Source of the DNA: Janthinobacterium sp. 17J80-10
Lineage (GTDB): Bacteria > Pseudomonadota > Gammaproteobacteria > Burkholderiales > Burkholderiaceae_D
DNA length: 64,000 bases
Direction: 5' to 3'
NCBI RefSeq assembly: GCF_004114795.1
Contig: NZ_CP035311.1
Location: forward strand, 2,418,001 to 2,482,000
Position 1 is the first letter of the stretch; the number at the start of each line of letters is the position of its first letter. A program made the position numbers and the translations under genes. The notes below the pieces were generated by a model that saw only the letters and a list, made by a program, of their open reading frames with translations, searched no databases and had not been told where the DNA came from. Shown here in pieces: positions 10,931 to 28,871 of this stretch.

Positions 10931-11677
10931 ATGACAGAACCCCTACGTCTTTCCAAGCGCATGTCCGAACTTGGCCTGTGCTCGCGCCGCGAAGCCGATG
11001 AATGGATCGCGCGCGGCTGGGTGCGCGTGGACGGCAATATCGTCTCTGAGCTCGGCAGCAAGGTCTTGCCGCAGCAGCGCATCACCATCGAGCGCCAGGC
11101 CAGCGCCGAGCAATCCAAGCGCGTTACCATCCTGATCAACAAGCCCATGGGCTTTGTCAGCGGCCAGGCCGAAGATGGCTACAAGCCGGCCGTCGTGCTG
11201 GTCAACGGCGAGTCGCGCTGGGCCGAAGACAAGTCGCCGGAACAATTCCATCCCAAACAATTGCGCAGCCTGGTGCCGGCCGGGCGCCTGGACATCGATT
11301 CGGTGGGCCTGCTCGTCCTGACCCAGGACGGCCGTGTTGCCAAGCAATTGATCGGCGAAGACACGGCGATCGAAAAGGAATACCTGGTACGGGTCAAATA
11401 CGGCAAGCCCGGCAAGCTGCCGGAGTCCGAGCTGAAGTTGCTCAACCATGGCCTGTCGCTGGATGGCAAGAAACTGCTGCCGGCAAAAGTGGAATGGCAA
11501 AACGACGACCAGTTGCGCTTCATCCTGCGCGAGGGGAAAAAACGGCAGATCCGCCGCATGTGCGAGGCGGTCGGACTGAAGGTGCTGGGCTTGAAGCGGG
11601 TACGCATCGGCAACGTCAAGCTGGGCAACCTGCCCACCGGCCAGTGGCGCTATCTCGGTGCAGACGAACAGTTCTGA
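10931..11677 (+). CDS. rRNA pseudouridine synthase, RsuA/RluB/E/F family
   Basis: Isomerises a specific uridine in rRNA. 248 residues: an N-terminal S4 RNA-binding domain (about 5-65, [18 protein letters not shown]) and a catalytic domain with [18 protein letters not shown], whose first Asp is the family nucleophile. The C-terminal [12 protein letters not shown] block is intact. The S4 start and the sequence around [11 protein letters not shown] resemble RluF (23S U2604) more than RsuA, but exact target assignment needs a phylogeny. It begins 23 bases after glnD. Confidence 0.92.
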   Translation: MTEPLRLSKRMSELGLCSRREADEWIARGWVRVDGNIVSELGSKVLPQQRITIERQASAEQSKRVTILINKPMGFVSGQAEDGYKPAVVLVNGESRWAEDKSPEQFHPKQLRSLVPAGRLDIDSVGLLVLTQDGRVAKQLIGEDTAIEKEYLVRVKYGKPGKLPESELKLLNHGLSLDGKKLLPAKVEWQNDDQLRFILREGKKRQIRRMCEAVGLKVLGLKRVRIGNVKLGNLPTGQWRYLGADEQF

Positions 11678-11713
11678 GGTACATGGGCAACGCAGCCGCC
11701 GCCAGGATTACGC

Positions 11714-12246
11714 TCAGTCTTCCTGGCGCGCATCGAGGCCGGGAAACAAGATCTCGGTATAACCGAATTTGCTGAAATCGCGGATCCGCATCGGGTAAAG
11801 AATCCCGGCCAGGTGGTCGCACTCATGCTGCACCACGCGCGCATGAAAGCCATCGACCTCGCGCCGGATCGCATGGCCATTGCGGTCGACGCCTTCGTAA
11901 CGCAATTGTTTGAAGCGCGGCACCATGCCACGCAAGCCGGGCACCGACAGGCAGCCTTCCCAGCCCTCTTCCATTTCTTCCGACAATGGCGTAAGGACCG
12001 GGTTGATCAGCACCGTTTCCGGCACGGGCGGCGCCTCGGGATAACGCGCATTGCTGCCAAAGCCGAAGATCACCACCTGCAGGTTGACGCCGATCTGCGG
12101 TGCGGCGAGGCCTGCGCCATTCGCTGCGTGCATGGTGTCGAACATGTCGGCGATCAGCGCTTCCAGTTCAGCCGTGCCAAAGCGCGCCACCGGCTCGGCC
12201 TGCTGCAGCAGGCGCGGATCGCCCATCTTCAGGATCGGCCGCACGC

Positions 12247-12250
<4 letters not shown>
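11714..12250 (-). CDS. def: Peptide deformylase
   Basis: Iron/zinc enzyme that removes the formyl group from the initiator methionine before map acts. 178 residues with all three family motifs: GAGLAAPQ (45-52), EGCLS (98-102) and HECDH (142-146). The substrate-recognition and metal residues are all present. Its start overlaps the galU stop by four bases (ATGA), so it is probably last in a ligA-galU-def unit. This looks like one of several def paralogues typical of Burkholderiales, because it is not next to fmt. Confidence 0.96.
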
Positions 12251-16282
<4,032 letters not shown>

Positions 16283-16335
16283 ACCGCTTTTGTCCTGGAA
16301 ATGTAATCGATGTTAATTTGATGTTGATCGGACAC

Positions 16336-16341
16336 ATTATA
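16336..16341 (-). promoter_or_regulatory. Candidate -10 element for zipA-ligA-galU-def
   Basis: A perfect TATAAT on the minus strand, about 54 bases upstream of the zipA start. No strong -35 is seen. The rest of the 308-base gap from 16283 to 16590 holds no other recognisable feature. Confidence 0.4.
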
Positions 16342-16590
16342 CGTAAGCTGCCGCCCTAATTCAGCAATGTCTGTGAACATGCCGGCAAATAGGGAGATTG
16401 ACGGGGAATTTCGTCGCTTGACGCACGTTATCTGAAAGAACATTGGTTCGAAGCAAGACTAAAGAAATTGACAGCAATCAAAAAGCAAATTTTTTCAAAT
16501 AATAAACTTGCAAATGTTGTGACTCGGAATGAATTCCATTTGTTACGGGATGCAGGTTTTTATCGATTGCCATTGCTGACAAGGTGCATC

Positions 16591-16800
16591 ATGCTCAAAC
16601 AGAAAGAACTCCGCTTCCAGGAACTGGCCATGCTTTCAGTCAACCCTTTACTGCGCAATATTCACCAATGGTGGCTGCAGCGTGCCGAGCACCATTACCT
16701 GATCTGCGCCGATGTCGAAGAAAAGCGCGCGCGCGAAGCCCAGCAAAACGTCGCCTATTATCAAAAACGCGCCGCCATGGCACGTTCGGCCCGGCTCTGA
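16591..16800 (+). CDS. Small conserved-looking hypothetical protein
   Basis: About 69 residues from the ATG at 16591 (MLKQKELRFQELAML). An open frame continues to 16468, but the N-terminal extension is not protein-like. The product is basic, helical and soluble, with WWLQRAEHHYLICADVEEKRAREAQQN in two helical halves. It lies alone between divergent zipA and convergent smc, with a 13-bp inverted repeat after its stop. Function not recognised. Confidence 0.55.
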   Translation: MLKQKELRFQELAMLSVNPLLRNIHQWWLQRAEHHYLICADVEEKRAREAQQNVAYYQKRAAMARSARL

Positions 16801-16810
16801 TTCTGATTAC

Positions 16811-16844
16811 CCGCCTGATCCGGCAAACCAGCCGGATCAGGCGG
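16811..16844. terminator. 13-bp inverted repeat between two convergent genes
   Basis: CCGCCTGATCCGG and its exact complement flank 8 bases and overlap the last codons of smc. The convergent position suggests a bidirectional terminator, although neither side has a clear U-tract. Confidence 0.5.
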
Positions 16845-19800
16845 CCTGGGCCTCATGGGCAAAACTCGCCGCCGATTCCATGTCTACCGCCACGATGCGC
16901 GAGACGCCCTGCTCTTGCATCGTCACACCGATCAGTTGCTGCGCCATTTCCATCGCAATCTTGTTATGTGAAATAAACAGGAATTGCGTATTGTCCGACA
17001 TGCGCTTGACCATGTTGCAGAAACGCTCGGTATTGGCATCGTCCAGCGGTGCATCCACTTCATCGAGCAGGCAGAACGGCGCTGGATTCAGCTGGAACAT
17101 CGAAAACACCAGCGCCGTCGCCGTCAGGGCCTTTTCGCCGCCAGAGAGCAAGTGAATGGTGGCGTTTTTCTTGCCTGGCGGCTGCGCCATGACTTGCACG
17201 CCGGAGTCGAGGATTTCATCGCCGGTCATGATCAGCTTGGCATTGCCGCCGCCAAACAGGATCGGGAACAGTTCCGAGAAATGGCGGTTGACCTTGTCGA
17301 AGGTATCCTGCAGCAATGCACGGGTTTCCAGGTCAATCTTGCCGATGGCATCTTGCAGCGTATTGATGGCCTCGGTCAGGTCGGCATTCTGGGCATCAAG
17401 GAAATTCTTGCGCTCGGACGCCTGCGCCAGTTCATCCAGCGCCGCCAGGTTCACCGCCCCGAGTGCCGCAATCGCATTGGTCAGGCGCGTGACTTCACCC
17501 TGCAGGTAAGAAGGCTTCAGGTCCGGATTCAGCTTTTCCGCCAATGCGGCTTCATCGGCCTGCGCTTCGGCGAGTTGCTGGGCAAACTGTTCCTGGTTCA
17601 GGCGCGCCGCCTGTTCTTTCAGCTGCAGCTCGGTGATGCGGTCGCGCTGCGGCTGCAGGCTGCGCTCAGATTGCAGGCGCGCTTCCTCGTGATGACGCAG
17701 TTTTTGCGACAACTGGTCGAGCTCATGACGGGCGTCAGCCAACGCACGTTCCTGGTCGGTGCGTTTTTCCAGCAGCGATTGCAGGCCAGCCTGGGCGGCC
17801 TGGTCATCCAGGTTCTCCAGCTCCAGGTGGCCCTGCTGCATGCTCGCAAACAGCTGCGAGGCCTGCTCCAGGGCCGTGGCGATACTGCGCTTTAATTCCT
17901 CGATCTTGTTGCGCTGCGACTTTTCCGAAAACCCGGCTTCCTGCGCCGCCCGTTCGAGGTCGCGCAGGCGCACGCGGGCATCGTTCAACTGCTGTTCGCG
18001 CGCAAGATAGGCGGTCTGGCCATCTTCGTGGGATTCCTGCAGCTCGGCCAGCTCCATGTCGAGCTGCTCGAACTTGGCTTCGGATTCGGCCCTGGCTTGC
18101 TGCTGCTCGGCTTCCTGCGCGGCGATTTCAGCCAGCTCGCCGGCGATCTGGGTGCTGCGCTGGTTGAAGCGCTCCTGCACCTCGGACAATTTCATTACCT
18201 CGATCTGCAAGCCATGCGCGGCCTGGGTCATGGCTTGCGCGCGCGTGCGGTATTCCTGCAGGCGTTGCGTTGCCTGCGTCAGGGCGGAATCGGCGCGCAC
18301 TGCGCGTGTTTTTGCCTCGTCGGCCAGCATGTGCTGGGCGCGCAGCTGCTTGGTGATATTGTCGATTTCCTGCTGGCGCGCCAGCATGCCGTCCTGTTCC
18401 GAATCGGACGCATAGAAACGCACGCTGGTGCGGCTGACCACATGGCCCTGGCGCGTGACGAAATAGCCGCCGTTGGGCAGCCTGGCGCGGTCGAGGAAGG
18501 CGGCCGCGGCATCCTCTGCAACGAAGACGTTGTGCAGCCAGTCCTGCATCAGCGCGCGCAGGCCGGGGTCGTTCAGCTGCAGCAGCTCCAGCAGGGGCTT
18601 CAGGCCTGCCGGCGCCTCGCCCGTCACAGCGCCGGCAGCGGCATTGGCGCTGAACAGCGCGAGCTTGGCCGGCGGCGCGTCGTTGAAGAAGGCCTTGGCC
18701 CAGTCGAGGTTGGACATTTCCAGCGCCGAGGTGCGCTCTCGCAGGACCGATTCCAGCGCGGTCTCCCAGCCGGCATCGATGTGCAGCTTTTGCCACAGGC
18801 GCGGCAAGTCGCCCAGCTCATGCTTTTGCAGCCAGGGCTGCACCTTGCCCTGCGTCTGTACGTTTTCCTGCAATTGCTTCAGGGCGGAAAGGCGTGCTTC
18901 CAGCTGGGCGTTGGCCGCGGTTTCGGCATTGACCTGCGCCTGCGCCGCGCGGCGTTCTTCTTCCAGGCGGGGCTGCTGTTCCTGCGCCTCTTCCAGCAAA
19001 TGCTGCGCCTCTTCCAGCGCCATCTGTTTTTCTTCCAGCTGCTCCTTCAAATTTGCCAGGTGCGTGCCGTCCGGCATGTTCATGCCGTTTTTTTCCTGCG
19101 ACAGCCGCTCGCGGCGCACTGCCAGGCCCGACAGGATATTGGAGGCATTGCGCTGGTGCGCCGATTCCAGCTCGATCTGCTGCTGCACCTGCATGATCTT
19201 GCCGCGCGATTCCGTCGACCTGAGCTGCGCCTCGCGCCAGGCCTGCTCCAGCGCCGGCAAGCCTTCATGCTGCTGCTGCGCCACCATCTGCGCCTGCTCG
19301 ACGCGCGCAGCCTGCTCTTCCAGCATCAGTTCGGCTTCCGCCAGTTCTTCCTGGTACTGGCTGCCCTGGCGCTGCCACTGGTCGCGCTGCGCGGTGAGCG
19401 AATTCAATTGCGATTGCAGGCGGCTGCGCGACTCGATGACAAACTTGATCTGCGCTTCCAGGCTGCCGATCTCGGAGTTGGTCTGGTACAGGTGTCCCTG
19501 CGCCTGGTGCATGCGGTCGCCGGCGCCGTAATGCGCCTGGCGCATGTGCTCCAGCTCGGTTTCCACATGGCGCAGCTTGGCAGTCTGTTCTTCCAGGTCG
19601 GTCTGGGCCTTTTCAATGTCGCGAAAGACTTTTTCCTGTTCGGCCTTGGCTTCGTTCTTGCGCAGCAGCCACAGGAGCTTTTGCTTTTCCACCTGGTCGG
19701 CCTGCAGTTCATGGAACTTGCGCGCCACCTCCGCCTGGCCTTCGAGCTTTTCCAGGTTGGCGTTCAGTTCGCGCAGGATATCTTCGACGCGGATCAGGTT

Positions 19801-20367
19801 TTCGCGGGTATCGTGCAGGCGGTTCTCGGTTTCGCGGCGGCGTTCCTTGTACTTGGACACGCCGGCGGCTTCTTCGAGGAATACGCGCAACTCTTCCGGG
19901 CGCGCCTCGATGATGCGCGAAATCATGCCCTGGCCGATGATGGCATAGGCGCGCGGACCAAGACCCGTGCCCAGGAAGATGTCCTGGATATCGCGGCGGC
20001 GCACTGCCTGGTTGTTGATGTAATACGTGGACGTGCCGTCGCGCGTCAGCGTGCGCTTGACGGCGATCTCGGCGAACTGGTTCCACTGGCCGGCGGCCCT
20101 GCCGTCGGCATTGTCGAACACCAGTTCGACCGAAGAGCGCCCGGCGGGCTTCCTGTGCGTGGAACCGTTGAAGATGACGTCCTGCATGGACTCGCCACGC
20201 AGTTCGGATGCTTTGGACTCGCCCAGCACCCAGCGCACGGCATCGATGATGTTGGATTTGCCGCAGCCGTTAGGCCCCACCACGCCAACCAGTTGCCCCG
20301 GCACCTGGAAATGGGTGGGATCCACGAAGGATTTAAAACCCGACAATTTAATGGATGTTAAACGCAC
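16837..20367 (-). CDS. smc: Chromosome segregation protein SMC
   Basis: Dimeric ATPase that, with ScpA and ScpB, extrudes DNA loops and organises the chromosome. The GTG start at 20367 gives VRLTSIKLSGFKSFVDP and 1176 residues, the usual length; the 43-residue extension upstream is not conserved-like. Walker A GPNGCGKSN is near the N-terminus. Two long coiled coils rich in Gln and Glu surround a hinge at about 500-650. The C-terminal head has LLSGGEKALTA and Walker B LLDEVDAPLDD. Divergent from dapC. Confidence 0.97.
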   Translation of the reverse strand: MRLTSIKLSGFKSFVDPTHFQVPGQLVGVVGPNGCGKSNIIDAVRWVLGESKASELRGESMQDVIFNGSTHRKPAGRSSVELVFDNADGRAAGQWNQFAEIAVKRTLTRDGTSTYYINNQAVRRRDIQDIFLGTGLGPRAYAIIGQGMISRIIEARPEELRVFLEEAAGVSKYKERRRETENRLHDTRENLIRVEDILRELNANLEKLEGQAEVARKFHELQADQVEKQKLLWLLRKNEAKAEQEKVFRDIEKAQTDLEEQTAKLRHVETELEHMRQAHYGAGDRMHQAQGHLYQTNSEIGSLEAQIKFVIESRSRLQSQLNSLTAQRDQWQRQGSQYQEELAEAELMLEEQAARVEQAQMVAQQQHEGLPALEQAWREAQLRSTESRGKIMQVQQQIELESAHQRNASNILSGLAVRRERLSQEKNGMNMPDGTHLANLKEQLEEKQMALEEAQHLLEEAQEQQPRLEEERRAAQAQVNAETAANAQLEARLSALKQLQENVQTQGKVQPWLQKHELGDLPRLWQKLHIDAGWETALESVLRERTSALEMSNLDWAKAFFNDAPPAKLALFSANAAAGAVTGEAPAGLKPLLELLQLNDPGLRALMQDWLHNVFVAEDAAAAFLDRARLPNGGYFVTRQGHVVSRTSVRFYASDSEQDGMLARQQEIDNITKQLRAQHMLADEAKTRAVRADSALTQATQRLQEYRTRAQAMTQAAHGLQIEVMKLSEVQERFNQRSTQIAGELAEIAAQEAEQQQARAESEAKFEQLDMELAELQESHEDGQTAYLAREQQLNDARVRLRDLERAAQEAGFSEKSQRNKIEELKRSIATALEQASQLFASMQQGHLELENLDDQAAQAGLQSLLEKRTDQERALADARHELDQLSQKLRHHEEARLQSERSLQPQRDRITELQLKEQAARLNQEQFAQQLAEAQADEAALAEKLNPDLKPSYLQGEVTRLTNAIAALGAVNLAALDELAQASERKNFLDAQNADLTEAINTLQDAIGKIDLETRALLQDTFDKVNRHFSELFPILFGGGNAKLIMTGDEILDSGVQVMAQPPGKKNATIHLLSGGEKALTATALVFSMFQLNPAPFCLLDEVDAPLDDANTERFCNMVKRMSDNTQFLFISHNKIAMEMAQQLIGVTMQEQGVSRIVAVDMESAASFAHEAQAA

Positions 20368-20607
20368 GTTATCGACTTTATCCTGTGAATTTCGACAAAA
20401 TGGCCGCATCCGACTACCAGCCCCGAGGTCGGGCGGGGCGATCCGGGCGGCGCACAGAGTGGCAATCATATCATTGAAGAAGCGGGCTTCTGCCATTTTG
20501 CCAAGCCTGCGCCCGGTTTGGCGGCAACATGAGCGGTATAATGTTGCACTTGTGTTCGCGCCCGCTTTTTATTGGCGTTTTATCATCAATTCATTCCCGC
20601 CGTCGCC

Positions 20608-21819
20608 GTGAATCCACTATTAGACAAGCTGCAACCCTACCCCTTCGAAAAACTGCGCAAGCTGTTTGCCGACGTGACGCCGAACCCGGCCTACCGTCCC
20701 ATCAGCCTTGGCATCGGCGAGCCCAAGCACCCCACGCCGGCATTCATCCGCGACGCGCTGGCCGATAGCCTCGACGGCCTGGCTGCCTATCCTGCGACTG
20801 CCGGCAGCGAAGCCCTGCGTGCGACAATTGGCGCCTGGCTGGAGCGCCGCTACGGCTTGCCGAAACTGGATATCGCCACGCAAGTGCTGCCGGTCACGGG
20901 TTCGCGCGAGGCGCTGTTCGCGCTGGCCCAGACCGTGATCGATCCGCGCCGCGGCGACGCCCTGGTGGCTTGCCCGAACCCCTTCTACCAGATCTATGAA
21001 GGCGCCGCCTACCTGGCCGGCGCCGAGCCCTACTTCCTCAATTCCAACCCGGCGCGCAATTTCGCCCCGGATTACCAGAGCGTGCCGCCGCAAGTCTGGG
21101 AGCGCGTGCAATTGCTGTTCCTGTGCTCGCCGGGCAATCCGACCGGCGCCGTGCTGACGCTGGAGGACTGGAAGGCGCTGTTCGAACTGTCGGACCGCTA
21201 TGGCTTCGTGATCGCCTCGGACGAATGCTATTCGGAGATCTATTTCAAGGACGAGCCGCCGCTGGGCGGCATGGAAGCCGCGCACAAGCTCGGCCGTACC
21301 GGTTACCCGCGCCTGATTTCCTTTTCCAGCCTGTCCAAACGCTCCAACGTGCCCGGCATGCGCTCGGGCTTCGTCGCCGGCGACGCCGACATCCTCAAGA
21401 AATTCCTGCTGTACCGCACTTACCACGGCAGCGCCATGGGGCCGGCGATCCAGTCGGCATCGGTCGTTGCCTGGGGCGACGAAACCCACGTGCAGGAAAA
21501 CCGCACGCAGTACATCCGGAAGTTTCGCCAAGTTACGCCACTGCTGGCAGAAGTGCTGGACGTCGCCCTGCCCGACGCCGGCTTCTACCTGTGGGCCAGG
21601 GTGGACAAGCTGGCAAGCATCTCGGATGTCGACTTCGCCAAACGCCTGTATGCCGAATATAATGTGACGGTTTTGCCGGGCAGCTACCTCGCCCGCGAAG
21701 CGCACGGCATCAACCCGGGACAAAACCGCATCCGCATGGCGCTGGTCGCTGAAACTGCGGAATGCCTCGAAGCTGCGCAGCGCATCGTTGAATTCACCCG
21801 CAAGCTCGCGGCACACTGA
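20608..21819 (+). CDS. dapC: Succinyldiaminopimelate transaminase
   Basis: PLP aminotransferase of the succinylase branch of lysine/meso-DAP synthesis. The GTG at 20608 gives [17 protein letters not shown], the usual N-terminus of this subfamily, and about 403 residues; an upstream ATG at 20572 is possible. The PLP lysine lies in [23 protein letters not shown] and [11 protein letters not shown] are typical class I aminotransferase blocks. dapD follows after about 30 bases and dapE lies 2.5 kb downstream, so three steps of one pathway are clustered. Confidence 0.94.
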   Translation: MNPLLDKLQPYPFEKLRKLFADVTPNPAYRPISLGIGEPKHPTPAFIRDALADSLDGLAAYPATAGSEALRATIGAWLERRYGLPKLDIATQVLPVTGSREALFALAQTVIDPRRGDALVACPNPFYQIYEGAAYLAGAEPYFLNSNPARNFAPDYQSVPPQVWERVQLLFLCSPGNPTGAVLTLEDWKALFELSDRYGFVIASDECYSEIYFKDEPPLGGMEAAHKLGRTGYPRLISFSSLSKRSNVPGMRSGFVAGDADILKKFLLYRTYHGSAMGPAIQSASVVAWGDETHVQENRTQYIRKFRQVTPLLAEVLDVALPDAGFYLWARVDKLASISDVDFAKRLYAEYNVTVLPGSYLAREAHGINPGQNRIRMALVAETAECLEAAQRIVEFTRKLAAH

Positions 21820-21851
21820 TTTTTCCACTATTGAACAAGACCGATACCAAC

Positions 21852-22679
21852 ATGACTCAGCAACTGCAAACCATCATTGACCAGGCCTGGGAAGACCGCG
21901 CCAGTTTCTCCCCGAAATCCGCTCCCGCCGAAGTGCGCGACGCCGTCGCCCACGTGCTGGGCGAACTGGACCAGGGCACACTGCGCGTCGCCGAGAAGAT
22001 CGACGGCGCCTGGAACGTCAACCAGTGGATCAAGAAAGCCGTGCTGCTGTCGTTCCGCCTGGAAGACAATGTGCCGATGCCGGCCGGCGGCAACATGCAG
22101 TTCTACGACAAGGTGCCGACCAAGTTTGCCAACTACACCGCCGAAGATTTTGCCAAGGGCGGCTTCCGCGTGGTGCCGCCGGCAGTTGCCCGCCGCGGCA
22201 GCTTCATTGGCAAGAATGTCGTGCTGATGCCTTCCTACGTCAACATCGGCGCCTACGTCGATGAAGGCGCGATGGTCGATACCTGGGCCACCGTCGGCTC
22301 CTGTGCGCAGATCGGCAAGAACGTGCACCTGTCGGGTGGCGTCGGCATCGGCGGCGTGCTCGAACCGATGCAGGCCAACCCGACCATCATCGAAGACAAC
22401 TGCTTCATCGGCGCCCGCTCGGAAGTCGTCGAAGGCGTGATCGTCGAGGAAAATTCGGTCATTTCGATGGGCGTGTACATCGGCCAGTCCACCAAGATCT
22501 ATGACCGCGCCACCGGCGAAGTCACGTACGGCCGCGTGCCTGCCGGCTCGGTCGTGGTCTCCGGCAACCTGCCTTCGGCTGATGGCAAGTACAGCCTGTA
22601 TTGCGCCGTGATCGTCAAGCGCGTCGATGCCAAGACCCGCGCCAAGACCGGCATTAACGAATTGCTGCGCGACGCGTAA
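21852..22679 (+). CDS. dapD: 2,3,4,5-tetrahydropyridine-2,6-dicarboxylate N-succinyltransferase
   Basis: Succinylates tetrahydrodipicolinate in lysine/DAP synthesis, the step before DapC. The ATG at 21852 ([16 protein letters not shown]) gives 275 residues. The protein shows the left-handed beta-helix hexapeptide pattern from about residue 105 ([38 protein letters not shown]), with the conserved [11 protein letters not shown]. It follows dapC closely. Confidence 0.97.
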   Translation: MTQQLQTIIDQAWEDRASFSPKSAPAEVRDAVAHVLGELDQGTLRVAEKIDGAWNVNQWIKKAVLLSFRLEDNVPMPAGGNMQFYDKVPTKFANYTAEDFAKGGFRVVPPAVARRGSFIGKNVVLMPSYVNIGAYVDEGAMVDTWATVGSCAQIGKNVHLSGGVGIGGVLEPMQANPTIIEDNCFIGARSEVVEGVIVEENSVISMGVYIGQSTKIYDRATGEVTYGRVPAGSVVVSGNLPSADGKYSLYCAVIVKRVDAKTRAKTGINELLRDA

Positions 22680-22784
22680 TGGTCGCGGGTGGCGCCGCGC
22701 AGCGTACGGCGTCACCCTTGCATTAACGGATTACCAGTTTGCCGCTGATTGCACTGAATAATTAAAAACACCAGGGAGAACACC

Positions 22785-23915
22785 ATGGCAATGGACCGCT
22801 TGTTTCAGTTGATGCAGGAAAAATCCGCTTCCGACATGTTCATGGCGGTGAATTCGCCGATCCAGCTGAAGATCAATGGCAACCTGATTCCGATCAACCA
22901 GCAAAAGATCGACAATGGCGCGATCATGTCCCTGCTGGCCGAGGTGCTCTCGCCGTCCCAACTGGACGAACTGGACAAGAACAACGAGCTGAACCTGGGC
23001 ATCCCGGTGCCGGGCATCGGCAGCTTCCGCCTGTCGGCGTTCCGCCAGCGCGGCACCATCTCGGCAGTCTTCCGCTACATCCCCGGCACCATTCCGGACC
23101 TCGACACCCTGCACCTGCCGCCTGCGCTGGCCGACATCATCAAGCAAAAGCGCGGCCTGATCCTGGTGGTCGGCGCGACCGGATCGGGCAAGTCTACCAC
23201 CATCGCCTCGATGCTGGACCACCGCAATGCCAGCATGGCCGGCCATATCCTGACCCTGGAAGACCCGATTGAATTTCTCTTCAAGAACAAGAAATCCATC
23301 GTCAACCAGCGCGAAATCGGCGTCGATTCGAACAACCTGAACATTGCCTTGAAAAACGCGCTGCGCCAGGCCCCGGACTGCATCCTGGTCGGCGAAATCC
23401 GCGACAAGGAAACCATGTCGGCCGCCCTGGCCTATGCCCAGTCCGGTCACCTGGTGGTGTCGACGCTGCATGCCAACAACAGCTATCGGGCACTGAACCG
23501 CATCATCGGTTTCTTCCCGCTGGAAACCCGCCAGGCCATGCTGCAGGATCTGGCCTCGACCATCCTGGCAATCGTTTCGCAACGACTGGTGCCGGCCACC
23601 AACGGCAAGCGCATCCCTGCGGTCGAAGTGCTGATGAACACCCGCCACATCGCCGAACTGATCGAGGATGGTGAAATCGGCCAGATCAAGGAAGCCATGG
23701 AAAAAAGCATGTCGCCGGGCTCGCAAACCTTCGAGCAGGCGCTGGTTCATCTCATCAAGGAAGGCCTGGTCACGCAGGACGACGCGCTCGCCTATGCCGA
23801 TTCCGCCACCAACCTCTATTGGCTCCTCAATAACGAGGATTCCGACAAGTCCATGCAGCAGGACGAGCACAAGGACGATGGCACCAGCTTCACCGAATTC
23901 ACCCTGAACGTCTGA
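22785..23915 (+). CDS. pilU: Type IV pilus retraction ATPase, PilT/PilU family (probably PilU)
   Basis: Hexameric cytoplasmic ATPase that assists pilus retraction in twitching motility. 376 residues. Walker A GATGSGKST is at about 129-137, Asp box LTLEDPIEF, Walker B CILVGEIRD, and the His-box region HLVVSTLHANN. The N-terminus (RLFQLMQEKSASDMFM) and a charged C-terminal tail suggest PilU rather than PilT. No pilT or other pilus gene is in the window, so it is isolated among lysine genes. A GGGAGAACACC ribosome site precedes the ATG. Confidence 0.88.
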   Translation: MAMDRLFQLMQEKSASDMFMAVNSPIQLKINGNLIPINQQKIDNGAIMSLLAEVLSPSQLDELDKNNELNLGIPVPGIGSFRLSAFRQRGTISAVFRYIPGTIPDLDTLHLPPALADIIKQKRGLILVVGATGSGKSTTIASMLDHRNASMAGHILTLEDPIEFLFKNKKSIVNQREIGVDSNNLNIALKNALRQAPDCILVGEIRDKETMSAALAYAQSGHLVVSTLHANNSYRALNRIIGFFPLETRQAMLQDLASTILAIVSQRLVPATNGKRIPAVEVLMNTRHIAELIEDGEIGQIKEAMEKSMSPGSQTFEQALVHLIKEGLVTQDDALAYADSATNLYWLLNNEDSDKSMQQDEHKDDGTSFTEFTLNV

Positions 23916-23919
23916 AACC

Positions 23920-25408
<1,489 letters not shown>

Positions 25409-25441
25409 GTTCCGTCCAAGTCAGCAGTACCCTGCCACATT

Positions 25442-25462
25442 CCCGCTCCCTCATGGAGCGGG
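25442..25462. terminator. Short hairpin between dapE and prmB
   Basis: CCCGCTCC-ctcat-GGAGCGGG, perfect 8-bp stem, 34 bases after dapE. No U-tract follows, so it is a weak terminator candidate or an mRNA-stabilising stem. Confidence 0.45.
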
Positions 25463-25487
25463 CGCACCAATAACTTACGCCATATCC

Positions 25488-26383
25488 ATGACTCCCAACG
25501 ACTTTTCCACCCTGCGCGACCTGTTGCGCTACGCCGTCAGCCGCTTCAATGACGCCGGCCTGTTCTTTGGCCATGGCAGCGCCAACGCCTTCGATGAAGC
25601 GGCCTACCTGCTGCTGTTCACACTCAAGCTGCCTCTGGACAAGCTCGATCCCTTCCTCGACGCGCGCCTGTTGCCCGAAGAAGTCGCGGGCGTGCTGCGC
25701 GTCATCGACCAGCGCGCCACCGAGCGCCTGCCGGCCGCCTACATCACCCGCGAAGCCTGGCTCGGCGACTACCGCTTCTATGTGGACGAGCGCGTGATCG
25801 TGCCGCGCTCCTTCATCGCCGAACTGATCCCCGACTACTTCTCCCCCTGGGTCGCCGTGGCCGACGAAGTCACCGACATCCTCGACCTGTGCACCGGCTC
25901 GGGCTGCCTGCCCGTCATGCTGGCCGACGCGTTCCAGAATGCCCAGGTCGACGCGGTCGATATCTCCAGCGACGCGCTCGTCGTCGCCCAGCGCAATGTC
26001 AGCGATTACGACCTGCAGGCCCGCATTACGCTCATCGAATCCGACCTGTACACGAAGTTGCCAGAGAAAAAATACGACATCATCGTCAGCAACCCGCCCT
26101 ATGTAAACAGCGATTCGATGACGAAACTGCCGCGCGAATACATGCGCGAGCCGCAGCTTGCCCTGGCAGGCGGCGTGGATGGCATGGACCTGGTGCGCAC
26201 GATCGTCGCCGGTGCCGCCGCGCGCCTGAAGCCCCAGGGCATCCTGGTGGTTGAAATCGGCAACGAGCGCGCGCATGCCGAAGCCGCTTTCCCGGATCTC
26301 GAACTGACCTGGCTGTCGACCTCGGCCGGCGACGACATGGTATTCCTGCTGACCAAAGAACAATTGCAGGCGAAGAAAAAGAA

Positions 26384-26387
<4 letters not shown>
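25488..26387 (+). CDS. prmB: 50S ribosomal protein L3 N5-glutamine methyltransferase
   Basis: SAM-dependent methyltransferase that modifies a glutamine of L3. 299 residues. The N-terminal helical domain (LRDLLRYAVSRFNDAGLFFGHG) is typical of PrmB and differs from PrmC. SAM-binding motif LDLCTGSGCLPV and catalytic NPPY in IVSNPPYVN (about 202) are clear. Its stop overlaps the ABC-F gene start by four bases. Confidence 0.94.
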
Positions 26388-28390
<2,003 letters not shown>

Positions 28391-28443
28391 CGGCTGTTGC
28401 GCCGATACCTTTAGGCTGGATGATATTTTAGAGGGATCGTCCT

Positions 28444-28668
28444 TTACTTCTTCGGCTTGCTGATCTCATGGCCGATGACGCCACCGACGGCGGCGCCACC
28501 CACGGCGCCCGCCGTGCTCCCGCCCGTCAATACAGATCCGCCGACCGCACCGGCACCCGCCCCAATCACCGTATTGCGATCCTGGGTTGACATGCCGGAA
28601 CAGCCCCCAAAGCCAATCAGCGCAGCGACAGCCATGGTGCTGAGCGCAAATTTCGGTATCGATTTCAT
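28444..28668 (-). CDS. Small glycine-zipper lipoprotein (OsmB-like)
   Basis: 74 residues from the ATG at 28668, which follows an excellent GAAGGAGGTGATTCC ribosome site; the longer open frame is rejected. The N-terminus is a lipoprotein signal ending in LIGFGGCSG, where Cys21 would be lipidated. The rest is a glycine zipper (GAGAGAVGGSVLTGG, GAVGGAAVGGVIG), so it is probably an outer-membrane-associated stress lipoprotein. It resembles OsmB in size and layout; exact role unknown. Confidence 0.85.
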   Translation of the reverse strand: MKSIPKFALSTMAVAALIGFGGCSGMSTQDRNTVIGAGAGAVGGSVLTGGSTAGAVGGAAVGGVIGHEISKPKK

Positions 28669-28871
28669 GGAATCACCTCCTTCTGGAGCGTTGCGTTTCG
28701 GATGCGCAGATGCACACGCCGCCAGAACCTGCGGCGCACAGAGGCATTGCACATGAACATTGGATCCCTGTGAATCAGAAATGTTCAGTCGATGCATCTG
28801 TTTGTCAGTGCCTCGTAGCCTTGCCGCATTCTTTCCGCCTCACACTATCGGCCGGATGCATTCCGGCAGAT

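Noticed and set aside
18028-20361. 777-codon open frame on the plus strand
   Set aside because: Antisense shadow of smc; repetitive Leu/Gln composition mirrors the coiled coil.
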